A stretch of 64,000 nt of DNA from Plazaster borealis (taxonomy: Eukaryota > Echinodermata > Asteroidea > Forcipulatida > Labidiasteridae), in the NCBI GenBank assembly GCA_021014325.1, contig CM037467.1:11918773-11982772 (forward strand). Reading direction: 5' to 3'. The position numbers and the translations under genes were made by a program. Under the pieces are notes generated by a model that ran no database searches, was not told the DNA's origin, and saw only the letters and a program-made list of their open reading frames with translations. Below, in pieces: positions 1-11,570 of this stretch. The number at the start of each line of letters is the position of its first letter. The first letter of the stretch is position 1.

Positions 1-226
1 AATTTCAGGAATGCGAACTCACTAGATCTGTTCAAGAATTCACTAGTTAAAACCCATCTGCTTATAGCATGTGACTTTCAAACATTTCTCCTGCCAGTTG
101 TTTCTCTTTATCTTGTGAAATGTTGTCATTCTGTTTTTTTGTATATAATGTTCATTAAATAAGTTGCATGCCTGTATAGCGCATTTGGATCTTGCGATGG
201 ACGGAAAACGGTTTTACAAGAATGAT

Positions 227-503
227 TTTTCATTTCATTTCATTTATTCTGGTTGTGAAGCCAAGGACTCTCAGAAAAGCGAACTTAATCACTGTAGTAG
301 CCAAGAACCAAATAGAGAGAAGACAAAGAAGGAAGTTTCAGTTTTAGATGTGGGAGGAAACCCCAGAGAATTATTCCAGGGAAAACCCACGCAGTCAGGT
401 AGGGACTGAAAACCAAATCCACATTTTGCCCCGGCGTGATTCGAACCGGGGTCCTAGAGGTGGAAGGTGAGGAAAAATACCACTACGCCAATCCGGCCAC
501 CGC
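227..503 (-). repeat. tRNA-derived SINE, type A, copy 1
   Basis: On the minus strand it starts GGTGGCCGGATTGGCGTAGTGG (A-box-like), then GGTTCGAAT (B box), followed by a non-tRNA body with GCGTGGGTTTTCCCTGG and a tail near ATTTCATTTC. The body matches the copy at 18.5-18.75 kb over most of its length. The head keeps RNA polymerase III promoter boxes but no full cloverleaf. Confidence 0.8.
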
Positions 504-624
504 TTGATTTATTATGCCTATTATTATTATTATCAAAATCTTAACCAAATTTTGTTTGCTATTTATCAAAAGATCGACATTGTGCCGAAGCTCATTAAAA
601 GATTCGTTTTTACGTTAAACTCAC

Positions 625-1993
625 CACTTAGCAAGTAGTACGGGAACCTAATCGTCGCCACTGTCTCAGCCTGGGACTCTGGCTTGAAGAAACTCAATTC
701 AATCGGGAGCTGGAAGAAGTCTCGAGACGGCTCTTTAATGTCAATCATAATATTAGAGTAAGTGTGTTCCACACGTTTGCTGATGACGGGCAGTTTGACG
801 TTGGCGGCGTAGATCTGGAGACTCCCTGCAATACTGTTGACGTCGACAACAAAAAAGTGGAGAATACCATAATGGGTGATTCACAATAGACCGTGCAAGT
901 CTCGCGCTAATTCGACCATTTTTGGGACCACTTTAATTGGTCCCACGTAAATTGCTTTCAAGCGTGAAGGAAACAAACTTGCGCACTTTAACGGGTCCCA
1001 ATTTGTTCGAATACGCGCGAGACTTAATTGCACGATCTTTAGAGTGCGTCATCAAGAGCCGTTTAAACTAACTCCTAAGTCTTCATGATCATTGGGTGGC
1101 TCGAACATCTGACTTCAAATTTCGAGGCTCGTGAATAATGCCAAAAAATCTGGCTATTAGGCCGTATCCGAAATGGCGGCTACAGCTAAGGCTACGATTA
1201 TTATTACGACTGTTGCTAAGGATGTTGCTAAGGATGTCCTTTATACTTCAACGCATGATGACACGGAAATCTAGCCGTAGCCGTAGCTGTAGCCGCCAAT
1301 TTGGACACGGCCTCATGTCCTGGTATAGTTACGTGCCAGATGTACCTTTGACCTTGGTTGGTAGTACTGTGTGTGTACTGTACACGCCAAAGGTACACAC
1401 ACAAGTAGTATCACTACCAGTCTGGTGTATGCGTCATTGCATGTATGTCTATCAAATAAAATATTTTATATTTAAGACCAGTGCCTGTCTAAGTTTATCC
1501 TTGTGGATATAGACAGGGCACCAGTCTAGAACTTCGGTCAAAGACAGTTTATTTTAACCCACCTGTAGGTGGCGCTCTGCAGAGTCTCCAGGACAACCTC
1601 GTCGATCTTCAGAATGTTGTCGGCCATCGCAACGAGCTCCTCGCCGACGTCACTTTTCAACTGATATACGTCATCAACACCGGAAGTGATGCAGAGATCG
1701 ATGATGGACGCAGTCTGTTTGACGTCCTCCTTGGTCAGCTGGTCGGTGCGGGAGAGAAGTTCATTGGTCCGACGGAGCAGGACGATTATTGACGTCACGT
1801 TGACTTCTATATCATCAGCCTATCACAGCAAAGGATTTTAGTCAATATATGGATCACTGCATAGAGCAAAAGCAATCGTACAATGACCACTTTTACTAAT
1901 AATCAACTACTCATATAGACAGCGGTCAAACCAGGGTATACACACAACTAAAAAAGAGCAATATTGGTGGTAGGGTTTCCGTTTCTGCCCACC

Positions 1994-2054
<61 letters not shown>

Positions 2055-2700
2055 CTACAACAACAACAACAACAGCAGCAGCAGCAGCAGCAACAACAAC
2101 AACAACAACAACAACAACAGCAACAACTAAACATTTGCTCAACTAGAATGTTAGGCAGCACTTGACAAGGAAATAATTACTATCGGCACAACTTGAATTG
2201 AATATTTTATGTGGCACCTTTTTTTGCTTACAATATTTAATAGATAAGTATTGCACACTTCGTTGTAACCATACGGGGGATCGCTTACTCCCAAAATGGC
2301 TAGAGTTAGATTTATCACCGAGTGACGACGTCTGGTGATTTTGGGTGACAAGACGAGAGTTTCAAGACAAAATCTGAAAATGTTACCCTGTTCTTAAGCT
2401 CATCGATTAGATCAAGCAGAATGTCATCCAGTTCATTTGTTATCTCTGAATCCCATCGGCACAACGTTGTGTTGGTTTCACCCCAATATGATAACTCACT
2501 GCACGAGAACCTCGGTTTGGGCAGTAAATGTCTGCACTCCAGCGGCGGGTTACAGGAGCGGAAGGCTAGCCGGTAGTCGCTCCCGTTGTACGCTCGCCGG
2601 ACGCCGTTGGGACACTGCGCACATGCGTAGTCTCCTGCCAGGGTGTTGTTCCATGTGAAGTTTCCTTTGAGGTCAGAGGTCGTGGATTCGAAGCAAACAT
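625..2700 (-). CDS. Adhesion-GPCR-like receptor, HormR and GAIN exons (partial gene)
   Basis: Three minus-strand exons look like the extracellular part of an adhesion GPCR. Exon 2700..2387 (acceptor ctcctag, donor AGG|GTAACA) carries a Cys-rich HormR-like segment: FTWNNTLAGDYACAQCPNG, an RSC motif and later Cys residues, with several N-glycosylation sites. Exon 1806..1563 (donor CAG|GTGGGT) gives a helical GAIN-A-like stretch (NELLSRTDQLTKEDVKQTAS). Exon 833..625 (donor G|GTGAGT) gives the GAIN beta part, ending in the typical ATIRFPYYLLSG. The last two exons join in frame: TAC AG plus T makes Tyr-Ser. The 2387 donor is phase 0 but the 1806 acceptor needs phase 1, so a small exon is missing or one boundary is wrong. 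The GPS cleavage site and the seven membrane helices would lie beyond the left edge. Family assignment is by motif recognition only; another GAIN-containing receptor is possible. Confidence 0.6.
886..1040. mobile_element. Inverted-repeat element, ATAGACCGTGCAAG family, copy 1
   Basis: Begins atagaccgtgcaagtctcgc and ends with the inverse (cgcgcgagactt...gcacgatct). The internal tttaacgggtcccaat is shared with 38.4 kb. It lies about 50 bp upstream of the receptor exon ending at 833. Confidence 0.75.
1105..1530. repeat. Dispersed repeat shared with 47.6-48.0 kb
   Basis: ggctcgtgaataatgcca, gccagatgtacctttgacct and gaccagtgcctgt...gacaggg.accagtct occur in the same order at 47640-47972. In the receptor intron between the GAIN exons. 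Confidence 0.65.
1159..1313. mobile_element. Foldback element with CGTAGCC-rich arms
   Basis: The left arm aggccgtatccgaaatggcg is mirrored by the right arm ccgccaatttggacacggcc; the inner halves are runs of gctaagg/gctacg mirrored by cgtagc. It sits inside a larger repeat (1105-1530) that is uninterrupted near 47.6 kb. Confidence 0.75.
1990..2128. repeat. (CAA)n/(CAG)n microsatellite
   Basis: About 45 triplets of CAA with a CAG block at about 2072-2090. It lies between the HormR and GAIN-A exons of the receptor gene and is non-coding there. Confidence 0.95.
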
Positions 2701-2883
2701 CTAGGAGAAAAGTGAGGGGTGGCATATGTAGGGCATACAGAGAGGCATAATGTGAACAGACGTATGAAGCACAATTCCTCGTGATTGTGGCATCAGACGT
2801 ATGAAGCCACAACCACGCACGTTTACATGGTTGTGGGAGGGAGGGGAGGGGATGTTCATCACCCTCACCCTCCCCACCCCCAC

Positions 2884-3045
2884 AATCCTAACCCGAAACC
2901 CTACCCGTACCCCTAACCCTAACCCTAACCCGGCCTACCCCTAGCCCTACCCCTAGCCCTAATTCTATCCCTATCCCCTATCCTTCACCCAACCCCTCAC
3001 CCTCACCCTCACCCCCTCCCCACCCTAACCCTCACTCTGACTGTC
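2884..3045. repeat. Degenerate telomere-like CCCTAA/CCCTCAC stretch
   Basis: Repeated ccctaaccctaaccctaacc, cctagccctacccctagccc and ctcaccctcaccctcacc. A related short stretch (catcaccctcaccctcccca...ctcctaaccctcacccc) occurs at about 5175-5230, preceded in both places by a G-rich gaggggaggg...tgttcatcaccctc segment. Confidence 0.75.
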
Positions 3046-3337
3046 ACGTGGTTGTGGCTCCATACGTCTGATGCCACAACCACGCAAACGTGCCGTGGTT
3101 ATGGCTTCATACATGTGAAGCCACAACCACAGCCGTTGCAATGTGCGTGGTTGTGGCAAGGAATTGGGCTTCATACTTCTGATGCCACAACCATGCACAA
3201 ACGTGCCGTGGTTGTGGCTTCATACATGTGAAGCCACAACCACAGCCGTTGCAATGTGCGTGGTTGTGGCAAGGAATTGGGCTTCATACGTCTGACGCCA
3301 CAACCATGCACAAACGTGCCGTGGTTGTGGCTTCAAT

Positions 3338-4264
3338 CAGCGGCGTAGCCACGGGTGGGCCGGGGGGGGCACGTGCCCCCCACAAATTTCCAGTGCCCCC
3401 CCCCCAGGTGCCCCCCATGAAAAATTTGCAATAGTGCCCACACAAAAAGAAAGTTAAAAGAATGAAAACAAAACATTACAAAACAAAATACATCTGCTAT
3501 TTGTATAGGCCTTCATTTACAATAAAGTAAAACAAAACTTTATACGTATTGTTTAACTTATGCTGTGGGGATTGTCGCTATCATCACCGGAAGCGCGCGC
3601 GCCCACGTGTTCATCAATGCAATGCAGTGGAATGAACAGTTGGTGTGCTGCACGATACGCTGGTAAACGATAACCAACGGTTCACGTGTATAAACATAAG
3701 CCGTTGGTAATTGCCAGCGTTGCGCGCTGCAAACCATTGATTACCTACATGCTGGAGAGACCAAAAAGTCACTCAGTGCTACGCGCACGCGAAACGATGG
3801 TCCACATAAACCAATGTTTTGTACATGAACCGTTGGTTATCGTTACCAGCGATTACGGCGGTGGCCATATTGCTACCGGAAGGCGAGGATTCTGAAATAC
3901 AGTGAGATTTTAACTTTTTTGAGGAGTGGATTTTCTGGACCCGCGCCGAGCTCACTGTGAGAACAAAAAACACGTAGAGAATAATTTTCGCGAGATCCGG
4001 TTTCAAAAGGGGAGAACTCCAGGTACATTTAAATGTGAAGCCGAAGGAAGGGCAACAAGTTTCTAATACTAATAGGATTTTGTACATGTCACTCGATGAG
4101 GTTTGTGGGGACGATAGCGGATCAAACCTCATAGTTCTAGGGCTAGGAGTACATGACCCCCACCACTGACACACCCATTCTCCCTGTGCCCCCCCCCACT
4201 TGGAAGCAATGCCCCCCACCTGTGCCCCTCCCCCCCCACCGAAAAATTCATAGCTACGCCGCTG
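3338..4264. mobile_element. hAT-like non-autonomous element, 927 bp, with 8-bp target duplication
   Basis: Ends are cagcggcgtagc and its exact inverse gctacgccgctg. Both flanks carry gcttcaat (3330-3337 and 4265-4272), and that sequence is part of the satellite unit, so the insertion point is exact. Subterminal C/G runs lie on both sides. No transposase frame. An inner inverted repeat (cgctggtaa-acgataaccaacgg at about 3658 against ccgttggttatcgttaccag at about 3832) may be an older nested element. Confidence 0.9.
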
Positions 4265-7200
4265 GCTTCAATGTGAAGCCACAACCACAGCCGTTGCAAT
4301 GTGCGTGGTTGTGGCAAGTAATTGGGCTTCATACATTGATGCCACAACCATGCGCAAACGTGCCGTGGTTGTGGCTTCATACATGTGAAGCCACAACCAC
4401 AGCCGTTGCAATGTGCGCACGGCTGTTGCAATGTGCGTGGTTGTAGCAAGGAATTTGGCTTGATACGACTGATGCCACAACAAAACGTGAGGTGGTTGTG
4501 GCTTCATACATATGAAGCCACAACCACGGCCGTTGCAATGTGTATGGTTGTGGCAAGGAATTAGGCTTCATACGTCTGATGCAACAACCACGTAAACGTG
4601 CCGTGGTTGTGGCTTCATCCATATGAAGCTACAACCACGGCCGTTGCAATGTGCATGGTTGTGGCAATGAATTAGGCTTGATACGACTGATGCCACAACA
4701 AAACGTGCCGTGGTTGTGGCTTCATACATATGAAGCCACAACCACGGCCGTTGCAATGTGCAAGGTTGTGGCAAGGAATTGGGCTTCATACGTCTGATGC
4801 CACAACCACGCAAAACGTGCCGTGGTTGTGGCTTCATACATATGAAGCCACAACCACGGCCGTTGGCTTCATACGTCTGATGCCACAACCACGTAAAGGT
4901 GCCGTGGTTGTGGCTTCATACATAATGAATCCACAACCACAGCCGTTGCAATGTGCGTGGTTGTGACAAGGAATTGGACTTCATACGTCTGATGCCACAA
5001 CCACGTAAAGGTGCCGTGGTTGTGGCTTCATACATATGAATCCACAACCACAGCCGTTGCAATGTGCGTGGTTGATACGCGCGAGACTTGCACACGCATG
5101 AAGCCGCAACCACGCACTTTTACGTGGTTGTGGTCATAAGGGTTCTTCCATGGTGAGAGGGAAGGGGAGGGGAGTGTTCATCACCCTCACCCTCCCCACC
5201 CCCACAATTGTCACTCCTAACCCTCACCCCTGGGCTTCATACGTCTGATGCCACAACCACGTAAACGTGACGTGGCTGTGGCTTCATCCATTAGAAGCTA
5301 CAACCACGGCTGTTGCAATGTGCATGGTTGTGGCAAGGAATTGGGCTCCATACGTCTGATGCCACAACCACGTAAACGTGCCGTGGTTGTGGCTTCATCC
5401 ATATGAAGCTACAACCACGTCCGTTGCAATGTGCATGGTTGTGGCAAGGAATTGGGCTCCATAAGAAGCCTAATTCCTTGCCACAACCACGCACATTGCA
5501 ACGGCCGGGGTTGTGGGTTCATTATGTTTGAATCCACAACCACGCCACGTTTCCAGGCACATTTCAACGGCCGTGGTTGTGGCTTCACGGATGAAGCCAC
5601 AACCACGGCACGTTAACGTGGTTGTGGCATCAGACGTATGAAGCCTAATGCCAACCACGTAAACGTGCCGTGGTTGTGGCTTCATCCAAATGAAGCCACA
5701 ACCACGGCCGTTGCAATGTGCATGGTTGTGGCAAGGAATAAGGCTTCATACGTATGAAGCCACAACCACGACCGTTGCAATGTGCATGGTTGTGGCAAGG
5801 AATTAGGCTTCATACGTATGAAGCCTAATTCATTGCCACAACCATGCACATTGCAACGGCCGTGGTTGTAGCTTCATATGGATGAAGCCACAACCACGGC
5901 ACGTTTACGTGGTTGTGGCATCAGGCGTATGAAGCCTAATTCCTTGCCACAACATGCACATTGCAACGGCCGTGGTTGTGGCTTCATTATGTATGAAGCC
6001 ACAACCACGGCACGTTTCCATGCACATTGCAACGGCCGTGGTTGTGGCTTCATATGGATGAAGCCACAACCACGGCACATTTACGTGGTTGTGGCATCAG
6101 ACGTATGAAGCCTAATGCCAACCACGTAAACGTGCCGTGGTTGTGGCTTAATACAAATGAATCCACAACCACGGCCGTTGCAAAGTGCAAGGTTGTGGGA
6201 AGGAAATTGGCGTAATAAGTAAGAAGCCACAACCACGGCCGGTGCAATGTGCTTGGTTGTGGCAAGGAATTAGGCTTTATACGTATGAAGCCACAACCAC
6301 GGCCGTTGCAATGTGCATGGTTGTGGCAAGGAATTAGGCTTCATACGTATGAAGCCACAACCACGGCCGTTGCAATGTGCATGGTTGTGGCAAGGAATTA
6401 GGCTTCATACGTATGAAGCCTAATTCATTGCCACAACCTTGCACATTGCAACGGCCGTGGTTGTAGCTTCATATGGATGAAGCCACAACCACGGCACGTT
6501 TACGTGGTTGTGGCATCAGACGTATGAAGACTAATTCCTTGCCACAACCATGCACATTGAAACGGCCGTGGTTGTGGCTTCATTATGTATGAAGCCACAA
6601 CCACGGCACGTAATGTGCAATGTGCATGGTTGTGGCAAGGAATTAGGCTTCATACGTATGAAGCCTAATTCATTGCCACAACCATGCACATTGCAACGAC
6701 CGTGGTTGTAGCTTCATATGGATGAAGCCACAACCACGGCACGTTTACGTGGTTGTGGCATCAGACGTATGAAGACTAATTCCTAGCCACAACCATGCAC
6801 ATTGAAACGGCCGTGGTTGTGGCTTCATTATGTATGAAGCCACAACCACGGCACGTTTCCATGCACATTGCAACGGCCGTGGTTGTGGCTTCATATGTAT
6901 GAAGCCACAACCACGGCATGTTTACGTGGTTGTGGCATCAGACGTATGAAGCCCAATTTCTTGCCACAACCACGCACACTGCAACGGCCGTGGTTGTGGC
7001 TTCATACGTATGAAACCTAATTCCTTGCCACAACCATGCACATTGCAACGGCCGTGGTTGTGGGCTTGGAATTAGGCTTCAGACGTATGAAGCCTAATTC
7101 CTTGCAAGAACCATGCACATTGCAACGGCCGTGGTTGTGGCTTCATATGTATGAAGCTACAACCCCCTCACGTTTTGTTGTGGCATCAGACGTGAAGCCC

Positions 7201-10200
7201 AATTCCTTGCCACAACCATGCACATTGCAACGGCCGTGGTTGTGGCTTCATTATGTATGAAGCCACAACCACGGCACGTTTCCATGCACATTGCAACGGC
7301 CGTGGTTGTGGCTTCATATGGATGAAGCCACAACCACGACACGTTTACGTGGTTGTGGCATCAGACGTATGAAGCCTAATGCCAACCACGTAAACGTGCC
7401 GTGGTTTTGGCTTCATCCAAATGAAGCCACAACCACGGCCGTTGCAATGTGCATGGTTGTGGCAAGGAATTAGGCTTCATACGTATGAAGCCACAACCAC
7501 GGCCGTTGCAATGTGCATGGTTGTGGCAAGGAATTAGGCTTCATACGTATGAAGCCTAATTCATTGCCACAACCATGCACACTGCAACGGCCGTGGTTGT
7601 AGCGTCATATGGATGAAGCCACAACCACGGCACGTTTACGTGGTTGTGGTATCAGACGTATGAAGCCTAATTCCTTGCCACAACCATGTCCATTGCAACG
7701 GCCGTGGTTGTGGCTTCATATGTATGAAGCCACAACCACGGCATGTTTAGGTGGTTGTGGCATCACACGTATGAAGCCCAATTTCTTGTCACAGCCACGC
7801 ACACTGCAACGGCCGTGGTTGTGGCTTCATACGTATGAAGCCTAATTCCTTGCCACAACCATGCACATTGCAACGGCCGTGGTTGTGGGCTTGCAATTAG
7901 GCTTCAGACGTATGAAGCCTAATTCCTTGCCACAACCATGCACATTGCAACGGCCGTGGTTGTGGCTTCATTATGTATAAAGCCACAACCACGGCACGTT
8001 TCTACGCACATTGCAACGGCCGTGGTTGTAGCTTCATATGGATGAAGCCACAACCACGGCACGTTTACGTGGTTGTGGCATCAGACGTATGAAGACTAAT
8101 TCCTTGCCACAACCATGCACATTGAAACGGCCGTGGTTGTGGCTGCATTATGTATGAAGCCACAACCACGGCCGTTGCAGTGTGTGTGGTTGTGGCAAGG
8201 AATTGGGCTTCATACATCTGATGCCACAACCACGTAAACGTGCCGTGGTTGTGGCTTCATCTATATGAAGCCACAACCACGGCCTTTGCAATGTGCATGG
8301 TTGTGGCAAGAATTGGGCTTCATAAGAAGCCTAATTCCTTGCCACAACCACGCACATTGCAACGGCCGTGGTTGTGGCTTCATTATGTATGAATCCACAA
8401 CCACGGCACGTTTCCATGCACATTGCAACGGCCGTGGTTGTGGCTTCATATGGATGAAGCCACAACCACGGCACGTTTACGTGGTTGTGGCATCAGGCGT
8501 ATGAAGCCTAATTCCTTGACAACCATGCACATTGCAACGGCAGTGGTTGTGGCTTCATAAATTATGTATGAAGCTACAACCACCTCACGTTTTGTTGTGG
8601 CATCAGACGTATGAAGCCCAATTCCTTGCCACAACCATGCACATTGCAACGGCCGTGGTTGTGGCTACGGCACGTTTCCATGCACATTGCAACGGCCGTG
8701 GTTGTGGCTTCATATGTATGAAGCCACAACCACGGCATGTTTACGTGGTTGTGGCATCAGACGTATGAAGCCCATTTTCTTGCCACAACCACGCACACTG
8801 CAACGGCCGTGGTTGTGGCTTCATACGTATGAAACCTAATTCCTTGCCACAACCATGCACATTGCAACGGCCGTGGTTGTGGGTTTGGAATTAGGCTTCA
8901 GACGTATGAAGCCTAATTCCTTGCCACAACCATGCACATTGCAACGGCCGTGGTTGTGGCTTCATATGTATGAAGCTACAACCACCTCACGTTTTGTTGT
9001 GGCATCAGACGTATGAAGCCCAATTCCTTGCCACAACCATGCACATTGCAACGGCCGTGGTTGTGGCTTCATTATGTATGCAGCCACAACCACGGCACGT
9101 TTCCATGCACATTGCAACGGCCGTGCCACGGCGCGTTTTAATACGTGGTTGTGGCATCAGACGTATGAAGCCTAATGCCACAACCACGTAAACGTGCCGT
9201 AGTTGTGGCTTCATACATAATGAAGCCACAACCACGGCCGTTGCAATGTGCATGGTTTCCTTGCCTGATGCCACAACCATGCACAAACGTGCCGTGGTTG
9301 TGGCTTCATACATGTGAAGCCACAACCACAGCCGTTGCAATGTGCGTGGTTGTGGCAAGGAATTGGGCTTCAAACGTCTGATGCCACAACCACGCAAACG
9401 TGCCGTGGTTGTGGCTTCATACGTGTGAAGCCACAGCCGTTGCAATATGCGTGGTTGTGGCAAGGAATTGGGCTTCATACATCTGATGCCACAACCATGC
9501 GCAAACGTGCCGTGGTTGTGGCTTCATACATGTGAAGCCACAACCACAGCCGTTGCAATGTGCGTGGTTGTGGCAAGGCATTGGGCTTCATATGGATGAT
9601 GCCACAACCACGCAAACGTGCCGTGGTTGTGGCTTCATACGTGTGAAGCCACAGCCGTTGCAATGTGCGTGGTTGTGGCAAGGAATTGGGCTTCATACGT
9701 CTGACGCCACAACCACGCAAACGTGCCGTGGTTGTGGCTTCACACGTGTGAAGCCACAACCGTTTCAATGTGCGTGGTTGTGGCAAGGAATTGGGCTTCA
9801 TACATCTGATGCCACAACAACCACGTAAACGTGCCGTGGTTGTGGCTTCATACATTATAAAGCCACGACCACAGCCGTTGCAATGTGCGTGGTTGTGGCA
9901 AAGTCCCGTAACGAATGTGTACGTTTTCAAATTATTTTACTGACGGAGCCCAAGCCGGGATCTTAACCGAACTCGTGGTTTCAAAAAGGGCCATAGGTGA
10001 GCCAAGGAGGTAACAATAATAGCTGTTTGCAGAAAGCAGAATACACACTAAATCCTTTTGCAAATTTCTTATCACGCAGCAGAGGATTATTATAGTTGAA
10101 CCGAAGCAAAACAAAATTCAAACATTCCCACCATCTTCTGGTTCATGTTATAGTTACAACACAGAACAATACAGTAGTTTAAAACGTGCGTGCAAATTGC

Positions 10201-10647
10201 AGTGGGCGCCGTGGCGTAACAATTTGGCCCCGTTCCAAAAACACAATTTATTTTATAATTACTGAGGGGTAAATACCATGATGTCACCCCTTATCATAAA
10301 CAATCCCCCCCCCCTCTCCGCCCAAACAGTCCCCCGCGCTCTGCGATTGTTGACATAAACAGACAAGATTGCGATTAATCTAGTCAATGATTAACGGGGA
10401 TTATTCAAAAGATCAGATCAACCGTTTTGATAATGACGTGGATTTCGGAGGCTGCCATTTTTGTTGCTTGTGAGGCAATACCTGACAAATATGATTAACG
10501 AAACAGTGGCTATGGCTACGGCTACAGATATGGTTGTGGCTTTGGCTGAAGCTAGATCGGTGCATCTCAATCACACATTATTTTCAGAAAATCTGCACAG
10601 ATGCTGAAACGATTTCTCACAATCTGGGCCTATAATGTATAAAATAA

Positions 10648-10784
10648 TCAGGGAAAACCCACGCAATCACAGAGAGGGACTGAAAACCCAATCAACAAAC
10701 GACGCTCTGTATTTGAGGTGGGATTCGAACCGGGGTCCACAAAGGTGAAAGGCAGGGAATATACCACTATAAAGCCAACATGCA
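10648..10784 (-). repeat. tRNA-derived SINE, type A, copy 2 (truncated)
   Basis: Shares the B box (ggattcgaacc on plus) and the aggg-aaaacccacgcaatca body segment with the copies at 0.2 and 18.5 kb. The A box region is decayed (ccactataaagccaa). Confidence 0.7.
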
Positions 10785-10863
10785 TGGTCCCCTCTCTTTG
10801 TATCTGTTTTCCACTGTAAAACTGCAACGGTGAACTTGAGATTGAAAACAATGAAGAACAAAG

Positions 10864-11235
10864 TTAAAGGCACTGAACACGTTTGGTAATTGTCAAAGAC
10901 CAGTGTTCTCACTTGGTGTATCCCAACATATGTATAAAATAACAAGCCTGTGGAAATTTGGGCTCAATTGCTCATCGAAGTTGCAAGAAAATGATGAAAG
11001 AAAAAACACCCTTGTTGTACAATGTGTGCTTTCAGATAGGAATAAAAACTTCTTGCAAGAAGTTTTTATTATTTTAGTGAGAATTTACCTCTTTCTCAAA
11101 AACTACGTTACTTCAGAGGGAGTCGTTTCGTGCAATGTTTTATACTATCAACAGCTCTCCGTTGCTTGTTATACGAGTAAGTTTTTGTGCTTATATTTGT
11201 TTTGAGTCATTACCAAACGTGTACGATACCTTTAA
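10864..11235. mobile_element. Inverted-repeat element, TTTGGTAATT family, copy 1
   Basis: The termini ttaaaggcactgaacacgtt and tggtaatt are mirrored by attaccaaacgtgtacgata and cctttaa. The centre holds the perfect palindrome aaaaacttcttgcaagaagt. It ends about 22 bp from the donor of the signal-peptide exon. Confidence 0.85.
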
Positions 11236-11257
11236 GAAGCTGTTTCGTCTTCCTTAC

Positions 11258-11570
11258 CTTTTCGGCACACAAGGGGTAACCCTTCGTTCTCTTCCCGGAC
11301 CTTCGCAATTTCCTCCGCGGGTGCGATTGTCGGCAGATCGAACTCCAGGCTGGAGTTCCACGGCAGGGGGAATGAGATATTCAACCCGGCCAGGATGTCA
11401 CCGATGTCATTATGTCTCAAGTCTACCGGGAACAGTGTGGCTATCTCCATGGAATCTGTTTTGTTTCTCGGGAAGGTTTGAGCCCCTTCGACGGCAGACT
11501 GCGAGATCGAAGACACGGTACGTGCAAACAACACAACCAGGACTAATGTTATTTGAAATATTCCAGACAT
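11258..11570 (-). CDS. Signal-peptide first exon, probably of the adhesion-GPCR-like gene
   Basis: Reading on the minus strand, ATG at 11570 opens a frame that starts MSGIFQITLVLVVLFARTVS, a clear signal peptide or signal anchor. About 80 further residues follow with N-glycosylation sites (NKT, NIS, NSS) and no recognised domain. The exon ends at a good donor, AAG|GTAAGG, at 11258, in phase 1. The next minus-strand exon recognised, at 2700, starts with two bases of a split codon, so the two join in frame (G plus AT makes Asp). The phase match, the strand and the secretory signal suggest this is exon 1 of the receptor gene at 0.6-2.7 kb. The 8.5-kb intron would then contain the foldback satellite. 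Unseen exons in between, or a separate gene, cannot be excluded. Confidence 0.55.

Larger units (their letters stand above)
2755..9903. repeat. 7-kb foldback satellite array (CACAACCACGG units)
   Basis: About 7 kb made of variants of one unit: gaagccacaaccacggccg, then ttgcaatgtgcatgg, ttgtggcaaggaatt, and aggcttcatacgt. Clean 64-bp periods occur at 6281-6409; longer compound units of about 115 bp occur near 3.1-3.2 kb. Units occur in both orientations: mainly forward at 2.8-5.4 and 9.2-9.9 kb, mainly inverted at 5.5-9.2 kb with short switches (for example 6.28-6.42 kb). Many neighbours form perfect hairpins of cgtggttgtggcttcat with atgaagccacaaccacg. It is interrupted by a hAT-like element and by C-rich telomere-like segments. 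No reading frame in it is a credible gene. Confidence 0.95.

Noticed and set aside
1907..2161. Long Cys/Val/Gln/Thr homopolymer reading frames
   Set aside because: They are translations of the CAA/CAG microsatellite in several frames, with no conserved flanks.
3228..9930. Many open frames of 60-157 codons with recurring short peptides (such as EATTTA, GCGF)
   Set aside because: They arise from the satellite unit, which lacks stops in some frames on both strands; no domain, no start context, both strands open equally.
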